Positions 48,731 through 57,352 of a DNA stretch of 64,000 nt are shown piece by piece; positions within the stretch are counted from its first letter, which is position 1; every line of letters begins with the position of its first letter. The position numbers and the translations under genes are program-made. The notes under the pieces were generated by a model that saw only the letters and a list, made by a program, of their open reading frames with translations, was not told where the DNA came from and made no database searches. This stretch comes from DATLSM01 sp963722965 (GTDB lineage: Bacteria > Actinomycetota > Thermoleophilia > Solirubrobacterales > 70-9). Where the stretch lies: assembly GCA_963722965.1 (NCBI GenBank), contig CAVROX010000007.1, positions 1 through 64,000 of the forward strand, in the 5' to 3' direction.

Positions 48731-49843
48731 ATGCCTTCTTTGTCCGGGGATGAGCTGCATGAGCTGTCTGAACGGCAGGATCCCCGGCTAGTAAGGGCCC
48801 TTGACGTCGTCGCCCCGGGCAGCGCTTTGCGCGAGGGGATCGACAACATCGTCCACTCGCGGACCGGCGGATTGATCGTGGTCGGCGACCTGGAGGAGGT
48901 CTCGCACCTGCTCTCCGGTGGAATCAAGCTTGATATCGACTACACCCCGGCGATGCTCTACCAGGTGGCGAAGATGGATGGTGCGATCGTCCTCAACGCC
49001 CAAGCGACCAACATCGCCTGGGCGAACGTTCAGCTGATGCCGGACCCCACCATCCTCTCCTCGGAGACGGGAACCCGCCACCGCACCGCCGAGCGGGTCT
49101 CCAAACAGACCGATGCCCTTGTGATCGCGATTTCCCAGCGGCGGGACGTCGTTTCCCTCTACGTCGAAGGAACCAAGTACATCCTCCAGGACATTCCCGC
49201 GGTGCTCGCCAAGGCAAACCAAGGACTTGCGACCCTCGACAAGTACCGCGACCGGCTTGACCAGGTCTCTGCTCGCTTGATGGTGCTCGAGTTCGAGGGC
49301 GGAGGCGTCCTCTATGACGTGCTTGCCGTCCTACAGCGGGCTGAGCTGGTGACCCGGATGGCGGTCGAGGTCGAGCGCTACATCGTCGAGCTCGGCACGG
49401 AGGGCCGCCTGATCGAGATGCAGCTGGAGGAGACGATGGTCGGCGTCGCCGCGGACAAGATGGCGCTCGTCCGCGATTACTCGGTTGAGGACTCCGAGCA
49501 GGACCTCGCCGCGGTCCTCCAAGCGCTGGCGCGGATGCCCCACCAAGACGTACTTGACTTCGGCCGGCTAGCCGAGCTGCTTGGCTATGACCGAAAGCTG
49601 AACACCCTGGATTTCCCGGTTGCACCGCGCGGCTACCGCGTCCTGGGACGCATTCCAAGGATCCCCAAGCTTGTCGTCCAGAAGATCATCCACGAGCTCG
49701 GCAGGTTGGAGGAGGTCCTGGCGGCCTCTGATGCCGATCTCGAGGCTGTCGACGGTGTTGGCCCTACGCGGGCCAAGGACATCCGCGAGGGCCTGCGGAG
49801 GCTTCAGGAGGTCGACCTGGTCGAACGGTACTTACAGAGTTGA
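48731..49843 (+). CDS. disA: DNA-integrity-scanning diadenylate cyclase DisA
   Basis: A 370-residue octameric enzyme that makes c-di-AMP from two ATP, linked to DNA integrity. The DAC domain has MDGAIVLN (DGA at 83-85) and TGTRHRTAE (RHR at 116-118), the catalytic motifs. The spine helices follow and the C-terminus has a helix-hairpin-helix (DLEAVDGVGPTRAKDIREG). Its TGA overlaps the carD ATG, so translation is coupled. radA is not in the window, although it usually lies between clpC and disA. Confidence 0.97.
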   Translation: MPSLSGDELHELSERQDPRLVRALDVVAPGSALREGIDNIVHSRTGGLIVVGDLEEVSHLLSGGIKLDIDYTPAMLYQVAKMDGAIVLNAQATNIAWANVQLMPDPTILSSETGTRHRTAERVSKQTDALVIAISQRRDVVSLYVEGTKYILQDIPAVLAKANQGLATLDKYRDRLDQVSARLMVLEFEGGGVLYDVLAVLQRAELVTRMAVEVERYIVELGTEGRLIEMQLEETMVGVAADKMALVRDYSVEDSEQDLAAVLQALARMPHQDVLDFGRLAELLGYDRKLNTLDFPVAPRGYRVLGRIPRIPKLVVQKIIHELGRLEEVLAASDADLEAVDGVGPTRAKDIREGLRRLQEVDLVERYLQS

Positions 49844-50439
49844 TGGCGATGAGCGCCGTCGCAAACAGAAAGGAGCAAGCGATTCCCGAGCTAGAGGAGG
49901 CCATGGAGCCGGGCTTCGAGGAGGACGTGGTTTACGTCTGCGACTTCGAGGAGGGGGACAAGGTCGTCTACCCCCACCACGGAGCAGGCCTCGTGCTGAA
50001 GAAAGAGACCCGGGAGCTGATGGGTTCTGAGCGTGAGTACCTCACGATCAAAATCCTCCACAATGAGCTAACCGTGATGGTCCCTTGCGAGAACGCTGGT
50101 CTGGCGGGGCTGCGGCGCGTGATCGATGAGGAAGAGATCAAAAAAGTGACCGACGTCCTTACCGACGACGTGTCGGAGATGCCCAAGAACTGGAACCGGC
50201 GCTTCAAGTACAACCGCGAGAAGATCAAAACCGGCGACGTGTTCGAGCTCGCCGAGGTCGTCCGCAACCTCGCGATTCGCGAGATGGAGAAGGGTCTCTC
50301 CACCGGCGAGAAGCAAATGTACACGCGGGCGAAGAAAATTCTCGCGTCCGAGTTCATGTACGCGCTCGACAAGGACGAGGAGGGCGCGGAGGAATACCTC
50401 GACGGGCTGCTGGAGGAGCGCTTCGCCACCACGGCGTAG
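49843..50439 (+). CDS. carD: CarD-family transcriptional regulator
   Basis: A 198-residue RNA-polymerase-binding factor that stabilises open complexes at housekeeping promoters. The N-terminal Tudor-like RNAP-interaction domain begins FEEGDKVVYPHHGAG (about 35-50); the C-terminal helical DNA-binding part holds NWNRRFKYNREKI and the actinobacterial CarD tail. An N-terminal extension of some 30 acidic residues precedes the usual start, unlike mycobacterial CarD (about 160). ATG overlaps the disA stop (TGATG). In mycobacteria carD precedes ispD too. Confidence 0.95.
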   Translation: MAMSAVANRKEQAIPELEEAMEPGFEEDVVYVCDFEEGDKVVYPHHGAGLVLKKETRELMGSEREYLTIKILHNELTVMVPCENAGLAGLRRVIDEEEIKKVTDVLTDDVSEMPKNWNRRFKYNREKIKTGDVFELAEVVRNLAIREMEKGLSTGEKQMYTRAKKILASEFMYALDKDEEGAEEYLDGLLEERFATTA

Positions 50440-50452
50440 CAGCGCAGCGTCC

Positions 50453-51166
50453 GTTACCGCGGTCATCGCGGCCGCCGGCTCCGGGGACAGGCTCGGAGCC
50501 GGCGGCCCGAAGGCCTTCGTAGAGTTGGCGGGCAGGCCGATGGTCGAGTGGTCGATCGCGGCCTTCCGCGCGGCCAAGTCAGTGCGTGCCATTGTTGTGG
50601 CCGCTCCGCCCGGCCACGTGCACGACCTTGCCGGGGGCGACCTCGGCGTGGTTTCCGGGGGCAAAACCAGGGCGGAATCGGTGTCGAACGCGATTGCGGC
50701 GGTCGGAACCGATTTGGTCGCCGTCCACGACGCGGCGCGGCCGCTTGTTACGCCAGAGCTGATCGAGAACCTGGTCGCCGCGCTCACAGCGAACGCAGAC
50801 GCCGACGGCGCCATAGCCGCCGCGCCTGTCACGGACACGATCAAGCAGACCCAGTGCAGCCGACCGGCCGAAGGCGGGCCCGTGCAAGCCGTTTCCAGCT
50901 CCCCGCCAGAGGATCTCGTTGTCTTGCGGACCCTTGATCGTGGTCGACTGTGGGCGGCGCAAACGCCGCAGGTATTCCGCGTCGACGCCCTGCGCAAGGC
51001 GCTTGCCGAGAGCCCGCGCGGTGCCGCCATTGCGACCGACGAGGCGATGCTGATCGAGGAGGTGGGGGGAAGGGTCCTGATTCATCGCTCTCCACCTGAG
51101 AACCTCAAGGTGACGACGCCGCTTGACCTCGAGCTCGCGAAGCTGCTGCTCAGCGGCGCGGCATAG
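50453..51166 (+). CDS. ispD: 2-C-methyl-D-erythritol 4-phosphate cytidylyltransferase, start unclear
   Basis: A CTP-dependent MEP-pathway enzyme making CDP-ME. The nucleotide motif VTAVIAAAGSGDRLG starts at about 50453, then GPKAFVELAGRPMVEWSI, the mid-domain VAVHDAARPLVT and a KITTPxDLxxA-type end (VTTPLDLELAKL). No ATG, GTG or TTG lies in this frame before the conserved N-terminus; the first one is TTG 50525, which would delete the catalytic loop. Possible explanations are a rare start, a sequence error, or coupling to carD, whose stop is 14 bases upstream. Interpreted as a real gene. Confidence 0.88.
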   Translation, partial: VTAVIAAAGSGDRLGAGGPKAFVELAGRPMVEWSIAAFRAAKSVRAIVVAAPPGHVHDLAGGDLGVVSGGKTRAESVSNAIAAVGTDLVAVHDAARPLVTPELIENLVAALTANADADGAIAAAPVTDTIKQTQCSRPAEGGPVQAVSSSPPEDLVVLRTLDRGRLWAAQTPQVFRVDALRKALAESPRGAAIATDEAMLIEEVGGRVLIHRSPPENLKVTTPLDLELAKLLLSGAA

Positions 51167-51200
51167 CGCCGGCCCGGGCACGGCGGTAGCGTGCGCCAGC

Positions 51201-52031
51201 GTGCTCACCGATTACCACCTGCACCTGCGCCCCGACGAGGACGACTCGCCAGCGGTGGGCTTCTTTACCGGTGAGAACGTCGACCGCTACCTGGCGGCGG
51301 CGACGGCGGTGGGAGTGGAGGAGCTCGGTGTCTCAGAACACGTCTACCGCTTTACCCAGGCGCTCGAGCTCTGGCGCCACCCGTTCTGGGAGCAAAACGC
51401 CCGCGATGACCTTGACGCCTACTGCGAATTCGTTCGCGGGACACCGTTGAAGCTCGGCCTGGAGTGCGATTTCGTCCCCGGGACCGAGGATCGCACCGCG
51501 TCTCTGATTGGGGCTCGCGATTTCGACTACGTAGTCGGCTCGGTTCACTTTCTCGGTGATCGTGCGGTAGACCACCCCGGCTGGGACGTCTGGATGGGAG
51601 GACGCGACCCCGATGAGGTTTGGCGTCGCTACTTCGCTCTGCTTGCCGAGTGCGCCCGCTCTGGCCTGTTCGACATCCTCGCCCACCCCGACCTGGTCAA
51701 GGTGTGGGGCGGCGCCCGGTCCCTGCCAGAGCGCGACCTCCGCTTCTTCTATGAGCCGGCGGTCGAAGCGATCGCCGAGAGCGGGATCGCGGTGGAGGTA
51801 TCGACCGCGGGACTGCGCAAGCCCGTCGGGGAGATCTACCCCGCCCCGGCCTTCGCTGAGATGTGTGCTGAGGCGGGCGCCGTGTTTGCTCTCTCATCCG
51901 ACGCCCACCTTCCCGAGCAGGTCGGCTTCGGCTACGAGCGCGCGATCGAGTTCCTCGGGGCCCTTGGCGTCGCCAAGATCTGCGTCTTCGAGGGCCGCCA
52001 GCGCCGACTCGAGGCCCTCGGCGCGCCGTGA
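51201..52031 (+). CDS. PHP-domain phosphatase (histidinol-phosphatase-like)
   Basis: A 276-residue PHP hydrolase. Metal-site motifs are DYHLHLRPDEDD (4-15), SEHVYRF, GLECDFVPG, VVGSVHF, LAHPDLVKV and SSDAHLPEQVG, as in HisK-type histidinol phosphatases. No other his genes are present and the gene sits between ispD and ispF, so it may act on another phosphate. GTG start. It begins 35 bases after ispD. Confidence 0.9.
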   Translation: MLTDYHLHLRPDEDDSPAVGFFTGENVDRYLAAATAVGVEELGVSEHVYRFTQALELWRHPFWEQNARDDLDAYCEFVRGTPLKLGLECDFVPGTEDRTASLIGARDFDYVVGSVHFLGDRAVDHPGWDVWMGGRDPDEVWRRYFALLAECARSGLFDILAHPDLVKVWGGARSLPERDLRFFYEPAVEAIAESGIAVEVSTAGLRKPVGEIYPAPAFAEMCAEAGAVFALSSDAHLPEQVGFGYERAIEFLGALGVAKICVFEGRQRRLEALGAP

Positions 52032-52047
52032 GCGAGGATTTCGACAA

Positions 52048-52503
52048 ATGAGCGTTGGGATTGGCTACGACTGCCACCGCTTCGCCAAGGGTCGGCGCCT
52101 GGTTCTCGGCGGCGTCGAGATCGAGCACGATCGTGGTCTGGCCGGTCACTCCGATGCCGACGTGTTGACCCACGCTGTCATCGACGCTCTGCTCGGGGCC
52201 GGGGGAATGGGCGACATCGGGACGCTATTTCCCGACGGGGAGGCGTTGTGGAAGGACGCGGACTCGATCGATCTGCTCCGCACCGTGGTTGGAATCGTGC
52301 CCGGTCGCATCGTCAACGTCGACGCCACTCTCGTCTGCGAGCAGCCGCGGCTGGCAGGCCATCGGGCCGAGATGGAGCGGATCCTTGCCGCGGCCACCTC
52401 CGCTCGCGTCAGCGTCAAGGCGACGACCAACGAGGGCATGGGGTGGGTGGGTCGCGGCGAGGGAATCGCCTGCATCGCGGTCGCCTCGGTCGAGGGCGCT
52501 TAA
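52048..52503 (+). CDS. ispF: 2-C-methyl-D-erythritol 2,4-cyclodiphosphate synthase
   Basis: A 151-residue trimeric zinc enzyme of the MEP pathway. The zinc ligands Asp8, His10 and His42 are in GYDCHRF and VLTHAVIDAL, and the HSDADVL loop (34-40) is intact. The C-terminal VKATTNEGMGWVGRGEGIA is the IspF signature. ATG 52048, 17 bases after the PHP gene. Confidence 0.97.
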   Translation: MSVGIGYDCHRFAKGRRLVLGGVEIEHDRGLAGHSDADVLTHAVIDALLGAGGMGDIGTLFPDGEALWKDADSIDLLRTVVGIVPGRIVNVDATLVCEQPRLAGHRAEMERILAAATSARVSVKATTNEGMGWVGRGEGIACIAVASVEGA

Positions 52504-52523
52504 CCACTAGGCTTCCCGCTCCG

Positions 52524-54176
52524 ATGGGGAATCTCAGCTCGATCGTCTCAAACGTCGGCGGGTCGATCTCCGACGCCGTCTTCGAGCTGAAGGTCCTGCG
52601 GGAGGCGGGAATCGTGCGGCCGATGCGTCCTGACCGGGCGGGCAAAATTGGCGCCACCTTCATCCGTTGGGGGGCCTCGCCGGCGACCGGCATCGCCACC
52701 GCAGCAATTCACTACCCGCATGAGATCGCCCTGATCGACGAGCGCGGCTCACTCAGCTTTGAACGGGTCCACCACCGCTCCAATGCTCTCGCCCATGCCT
52801 TTGCTGAGATGGGGATCGGCTACGGCGACGGGGTGGGGATCATGTGCCGCAACCATCGCGGCTTTATCGAGACGACCCTCGCCGCCGCCAAGCTCGGTGC
52901 CAGCGCCCTCTACCTCAACACGATGTTCGCCGGTCCCCAGCTCACCGAGGTGACCAGGCGCGAGGGTCCCAAGGTCCTCGTCTATGACGAGGAGTTCGCC
53001 GGACTGCTGGAGGGAGTCGATGACGGCGTCAGCCGCGTCGTCGGTTGGTGTGAGGACGGGGGGCCAGGAGAGACAACGCTCGAGCAGCTGATCGCCGGCG
53101 GGGACACCTCGGACCTCAAGCCGCCGCCCGACAAGCCCCGTTTCGTGATTCTCACCTCTGGGACCACCGGGACGCCGAAGGGCGCTCAGCGCTCCAGCCC
53201 GGACGGCCTGCTTGCGATGGCGGCGCTGATCGAGAGGATCCCCTACCGCGCCCGCGAGACGATGGTGATCGCAGCCCCGCTGTTTCACTCCTGGGGCTTT
53301 TTCCACTTCGTGATCAGCCTGCCGACCGCATCGACGATCGTGCTGCGTCGACGCTTTGACCCCGCTGACACACTGCTCGCCGTCCAGGAAAGCCGCGCCC
53401 AGGTGCTAGCCGTGGTTCCGGTGATGATTCAACGCATCCTCCAGCTCCCCGAGGAGACGCTCGCCGGCTATGACCTCTCCTCGCTGAGGATCACCGCGCT
53501 CTCGGGCTCGGCCCTTCCGGGCGAGCTGGCGACTGCGTGGATGGACCGTTTCGGCGATACCGTCTACAACCTCTACGGCTCGACCGAGGTCGCCTACGCG
53601 ACCGTCGCAACCCCAGCGGACCTGCGCGCCGCGCCCGGTACAGCTGGCCGCCCGCCCCGCGGCACCGTTGTGCGGCTCTACGACGAGGGGGGACGTGAGG
53701 TGCCGGAGGGCGAGGTGGGCCGGATCTTCGTCGGCAACGAGATGTCGTTCGAGGGTTACACCGGCGGCGGCGGAAAGGAGGCTATCGACGGCCTGCTCGC
53801 CAGCGGCGACGTCGGTCACATCGATTCCGCCGGCCGGCTCTTCATCGATGGCCGCGATGACGAGATGATCGTTTCGGGGGGGGAGAACGTCTTCCCGCGG
53901 GAGGTTGAGGACCTGCTCGCCGACCACCCGGCCGTGGTCGAGGTGGCCGTCATCGGCGTCGAGGATGAGGAGTTCGGCCAGCGACTGAAGGCCTACGTCG
54001 TGCTCGCCCACAAGGAGAAGCTCTCCGAGATGGATCTGAAGGCCCACGTCAAGGCCAACCTCGCCTCCTACAAGGCTCCACGCGAGGTTGAGTTCCTCGC
54101 CGAGCTGCCGCGCAACGCGACTGGCAAGATCCTCAAGCGCGAGCTACGCGAGCGCGAGACCCAGAAGTCGCCCTGA
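52524..54176 (+). CDS. Long-chain fatty-acid-CoA ligase / AMP-dependent synthetase
   Basis: A 550-residue ANL-superfamily enzyme activating a carboxylic acid to acyl-CoA. ATP motif TSGTTGTPKG is at about 210-220, A5 NLYGSTE near 350-356, A7 SGDVGHIDSAGRLFIDGRDD near 430-448, and A10 PRNATGKILKREL near the end. The N-terminal 80 residues are an extra, partly helical stretch. ATG 52524, 20 bases after ispF. In the Bacillus region gltX/cysE occupy this place. It would supply substrates to the beta-oxidation genes elsewhere in the window. Confidence 0.93.
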   Translation: MGNLSSIVSNVGGSISDAVFELKVLREAGIVRPMRPDRAGKIGATFIRWGASPATGIATAAIHYPHEIALIDERGSLSFERVHHRSNALAHAFAEMGIGYGDGVGIMCRNHRGFIETTLAAAKLGASALYLNTMFAGPQLTEVTRREGPKVLVYDEEFAGLLEGVDDGVSRVVGWCEDGGPGETTLEQLIAGGDTSDLKPPPDKPRFVILTSGTTGTPKGAQRSSPDGLLAMAALIERIPYRARETMVIAAPLFHSWGFFHFVISLPTASTIVLRRRFDPADTLLAVQESRAQVLAVVPVMIQRILQLPEETLAGYDLSSLRITALSGSALPGELATAWMDRFGDTVYNLYGSTEVAYATVATPADLRAAPGTAGRPPRGTVVRLYDEGGREVPEGEVGRIFVGNEMSFEGYTGGGGKEAIDGLLASGDVGHIDSAGRLFIDGRDDEMIVSGGENVFPREVEDLLADHPAVVEVAVIGVEDEEFGQRLKAYVVLAHKEKLSEMDLKAHVKANLASYKAPREVEFLAELPRNATGKILKRELRERETQKSP

Positions 54177-54251
54177 GCGGGCGCAAATTGCGCCTTTTTG
54201 GTCGCTGTGGGGGTGGCGCAGCTTCCGGAGCTCATAGTAGTTTGCCGCTCA

Positions 54252-55133
54252 ATGGGAGAACCCGCGGTTGAGCTTGAGGGAGTCGGCGAGGCGAGGGAGT
54301 CCGTGCGGGGTATCGCCGAGCAGGCCCTTGCCTGGGTCCGGGTCAGTGAGGCGCGCGTCGGTGAAGCCGAGGCGCGCGCGGAGGCAAGCGTAGCGGAGGC
54401 TCGTGCTGAGATGAAGGAGCGAGCGATGGGGGCCCTGCGCAAGCTCGGAGAGGAGGGACGCCAGCGCATTGCCGCAGAACGCGGCCGCCGCCGGGAGGCC
54501 GAGGCGCGAGCTGAACGGGCGGAGGACGCCAGGAACCGAGTCGAGAAAGCCCTCGAGGAGGCAAGGCAGCGGGCTGAGCGTGAGCGCAAGGCACTCGCCG
54601 ATGAGTTAGCGGCCAGCCGCGTCGAGGCTGGGAACGCACTCGCCGAGAGGGTTGCTCGGCTCGGGGAGGAGGCAGAGCGACGCGAGCGCGAGGCTCGTGA
54701 GGAGCTTCAGCTGGAGGCAGACCGCAAGGTCGCCGCCGCTGAGCAGCGGGCTGCCGATGCGGAGGCGAGGGCTGCTGAGGCACACGAGACCGCAATCCGG
54801 ATCGAGACTGAGATCGAGCAGCGGGTGATGGAGGGGACCGAGGAGGTGCGGCGCGAGGCCGAGGATCGAGTGCAGAAGTTGATCGAGAAGGTCGAGCGCG
54901 AGGCGGCGGAGGGGGCCCGGGCACGGGCGGAGGACCAGCTGCAAGCCGAGTCAGACCGGATCCGGGTGCAGGTCGAGCGGCGGGCGGAGCGCGCTCGACA
55001 GGCCGCCGAGGAGGAGATCGAGGCAAGCGCCAATAAGGCGAGGCGCGAGGCCCTCGCTGCCGCGGAGGAGACGGCGCCTGGTTGGGCGCGGTCTGATTCG
55101 GCGGCTTCAACCGCCGGGTACCGGACCTTCTAG
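54252..55133 (+). CDS. Long coiled-coil protein, Ala/Glu/Arg-rich
   Basis: A 293-residue protein that is almost one continuous charged helix from about 40 to 275, with heptads of Ala, Leu and charged residues (for example EARAEMKERAMGALRKLGEE). No membrane segment or known domain. The frame opens earlier, but ATG 54252 (MGEPAVELEGVGEARESV) has the first coding-like codons. Homology searches on this composition would give false hits. It is 14 bases before cysS and likely in the same transcript. Confidence 0.75.
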   Translation: MGEPAVELEGVGEARESVRGIAEQALAWVRVSEARVGEAEARAEASVAEARAEMKERAMGALRKLGEEGRQRIAAERGRRREAEARAERAEDARNRVEKALEEARQRAERERKALADELAASRVEAGNALAERVARLGEEAERREREAREELQLEADRKVAAAEQRAADAEARAAEAHETAIRIETEIEQRVMEGTEEVRREAEDRVQKLIEKVEREAAEGARARAEDQLQAESDRIRVQVERRAERARQAAEEEIEASANKARREALAAAEETAPGWARSDSAASTAGYRTF

Positions 55134-55146
55134 GCTCGGCCTCGCG

Positions 55147-56529
55147 ATGCGCGAGGTGAGGATCAAGGACACCCTGACCGGGGAGCTCCAGGCGATCGAC
55201 CCCAGCCGCGAGGTCGGCATCTACGCCTGCGGGCCGACCGTTTACAGCAGAATTCACATCGGCAATGCCCGGCCGTTCGTGGTCTTCTCCCTGCTGGCTC
55301 GCTTCCTCAGGTCGGAGGGCTTTGCGGCGAGGCTGGTCATCAACGTCACCGACATCAACGACAAGATCTACGCTGCGGCGCGAGCGGTCGGGGAGCCCTC
55401 GGGAGAGTTTGCCGCCCGGATGAGGAGGGCCTACTTCAAAGACACCGACCGGCTTGGGATCGGCCGGCCCGACGCAGAGCCGCTTGCCACCGAGACGATC
55501 ACCGGGATCGTCGCGCTGATCGCGGAGCTGATCAAGTCCGGGCACGCGTATGAGTCCGGCGGGGATGTCTACTTCCGGGTGCGCAGCTTTGCCCGCTACG
55601 GAAAGCTCTCAAACCGCAATCCGGAGGACATGGACCAGGGGGAGGAGGCCGGCTCAGCCTCGCTCAAGGAGGATCGGCTCGACTTCGCGCTGTGGAAGGC
55701 ACACAAGGAAGCGGAGGACACCTCCTGGGAATCCCCGTGGGGCCGAGGTCGCCCTGGTTGGCACATCGAGTGCTCGGCGATGGCCGAGGCCGAGCTTGGC
55801 CCCTCGTTCGCGATCCACGGCGGCGGCACCGATCTCGTCTTCCCCCACCATGAGAACGAGATCGCCCAGTCCGAGGCAGCCGGGCGGCCGTTTGCCCGCG
55901 TCTGGATGCACAACGGGATGGTCGAGACTGGCGCCGCGAAGATGTCGAAGTCGGAGGGCAACATCTTCCAGCTCTCCGAGGCACTTGACCGCTACGGGCG
56001 CGAGGCCGTGATCGCCTACTTGATTTCCGGGCACTATCGACAGCCGTTGACGTTTGGGCGGCAGGAGATGGAACAGGCAGCTGCGCGCGTCCAGCGGCTG
56101 AGAAATTTCTTTCGCGAACGTCCCGCGAGCCGGGGTCCTGAGGGGGCTGCGCTAGATCGGCCGGGGGCAGATTCCCCAAAAACCTCAACGCAGGCCCGGC
56201 TCGAAGCGTTTCGCGATGCCCTCGCCGACGATTTCAATACGCCGCGGGCGCTGGCTGAGGTTTTTGATTTGGTCGGGGAAGCGAATCGGCAGGTTGTTGG
56301 GGGGGCGGCGGAGACCGTGCGCGAGATGGTGGAGCTGTTGGGGCTCGGTTCGCTTGCAAGCGCCGAGCCCGAGCCCGGCGAGGATGCAGGGCACCTGCTG
56401 GCTGAGCGTGAGGCTGCGAGAAAGGCAAGGGACTTCGAGCGCGCCGACGCAATTCGCAACGAGCTGGCTGAGCTTGGGTGGGAGGTCAGGGACTCTGCCG
56501 ATGGCCCACGTCTGGTTCGGAGGGGCTAG
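55147..56529 (+). CDS. cysS: Cysteinyl-tRNA synthetase
   Basis: A 460-residue class Ia synthetase. The zinc ligand Cys28 is in YACGPTVY, HIGN (37-40) is the HIGH motif, WHIECSAM and HHENE hold further zinc ligands, and KMSKSEGN (about 265-272) is the KMSKS motif. The C-terminal helical DALR-like part is normal. It ends one base before rlmB, so the two are co-translated. The neighbourhood cysS-rlmB is kept in Bacillus. Confidence 0.97.
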   Translation: MREVRIKDTLTGELQAIDPSREVGIYACGPTVYSRIHIGNARPFVVFSLLARFLRSEGFAARLVINVTDINDKIYAAARAVGEPSGEFAARMRRAYFKDTDRLGIGRPDAEPLATETITGIVALIAELIKSGHAYESGGDVYFRVRSFARYGKLSNRNPEDMDQGEEAGSASLKEDRLDFALWKAHKEAEDTSWESPWGRGRPGWHIECSAMAEAELGPSFAIHGGGTDLVFPHHENEIAQSEAAGRPFARVWMHNGMVETGAAKMSKSEGNIFQLSEALDRYGREAVIAYLISGHYRQPLTFGRQEMEQAAARVQRLRNFFRERPASRGPEGAALDRPGADSPKTSTQARLEAFRDALADDFNTPRALAEVFDLVGEANRQVVGGAAETVREMVELLGLGSLASAEPEPGEDAGHLLAEREAARKARDFERADAIRNELAELGWEVRDSADGPRLVRRG

Positions 56530-57180
56530 ATGGCGAGCCAGATCATCTACGGCCGGCGGTCGGTTGCCGAGGCCAAGCGGGGCAGGCGTCGGGTTCTGCG
56601 CGTATGGGATGCGCCGCAGACCCCCGCGGCCGAGCTGGAGCGAATCTGCGGGTCGCCCGACCACCAGGGCGTCGTCGCCGAGGTCGATCCCTACCCTTAT
56701 GCAGATCCGAATGCGTTGCTGGGAGCCGCGGCTGGCCTGATCGTTGCCCTCGACCAGGTTCAGGATCCCCGCAATCTCGGCGCCGTCGCCCGCTCCGCCG
56801 AGTTCGCGGGGGCCGATGGCCTGACAATCCTCGACCGCCGATCGGTCGAGGTCACGGCCGCCGCCTGCAAGGCATCCGCGGGCGCGGTCGAGCACCTCGC
56901 GATCGCCCGCGTGCGCAACTTGGCGGATTGGCTCAGACAGGCAAAGGAAGCGGGATATTGGATCTGGGGCGCTGAGGCCGGGGCCGATCGGGCTCCCTGG
57001 GACGTGGATTTGCGAGGCCCGACGGTACTTGTCTTAGGTGGAGAGGGAAGTGGAATCCGCCCCCGCGTGGCAGCCGCCTGCGATGCCCTGATCGCCCTCC
57101 CCAAGCGCGGAGAGGTGAGCTCTTTGAACGTCTCGGCGGCCGCTGCGGCGCTGCTCTTCGAGGCACTGCGCCAGCGTTAG
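56530..57180 (+). CDS. rlmB: 23S rRNA (guanosine-2'-O) methyltransferase RlmB-like
   Basis: A 216-residue SPOUT/TrmH-type methyltransferase. Motif 1 NLGAVARSAEFAGADGLTI, motif 2 LVLGGEGSGIRPRV and motif 3 LPKRGEVSSLNVSAAAA, with the catalytic Asn and Arg, are all present. It is shorter than E. coli RlmB (243) because the N-terminal substrate-binding part is trimmed to IIYGRRSVAEAKRGRRRVL. It overlaps cysS by no bases and may also methylate tRNA. The mrnC ribonuclease gene usually between them is missing. Confidence 0.92.
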   Translation: MASQIIYGRRSVAEAKRGRRRVLRVWDAPQTPAAELERICGSPDHQGVVAEVDPYPYADPNALLGAAAGLIVALDQVQDPRNLGAVARSAEFAGADGLTILDRRSVEVTAAACKASAGAVEHLAIARVRNLADWLRQAKEAGYWIWGAEAGADRAPWDVDLRGPTVLVLGGEGSGIRPRVAAACDALIALPKRGEVSSLNVSAAAAALLFEALRQR

Positions 57181-57216
57181 AGATGCAACGGTACTTGCAC
57201 GAAACGAAGTTTGGGG

Positions 57217-57244
57217 TTGACAGAACTCCGCGCGCACGTAAACT
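57217..57244 (+). promoter_or_regulatory. Sigma-70-type promoter before sigH
   Basis: TTGACA at 57217-57222, a 16-base spacer, then TAAACT at 57239-57244: consensus -35 and a good -10. It lies between rlmB and sigH, with a leader of about 100 bases after it. The leader has GGCGCC repeats at about 57300 and 57323 able to pair around AGGGGAGGTAAA, and a dyad CTCAGCTTGAGTCTGAG. So sigH can be transcribed alone as well as from the upstream operon. Confidence 0.8.
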
Positions 57245-57352
57245 AACGCGCGAATAAAGGGTGAACCTCAGCTTGAGTCTGAGATCTCCCAGTCCATAGG
57301 GCGCCTCAGGGGAGGTAAACGGCGCCACGACCCTTCATAAGGAGAAGGATCT

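Noticed and set aside
54343..55545. 400-codon minus-strand frame, Pro/Arg-rich
   Set aside because: Antisense of the coiled-coil and cysS genes; Pro/Arg/Ala repeats come from the GAG/GCG-rich plus strand.
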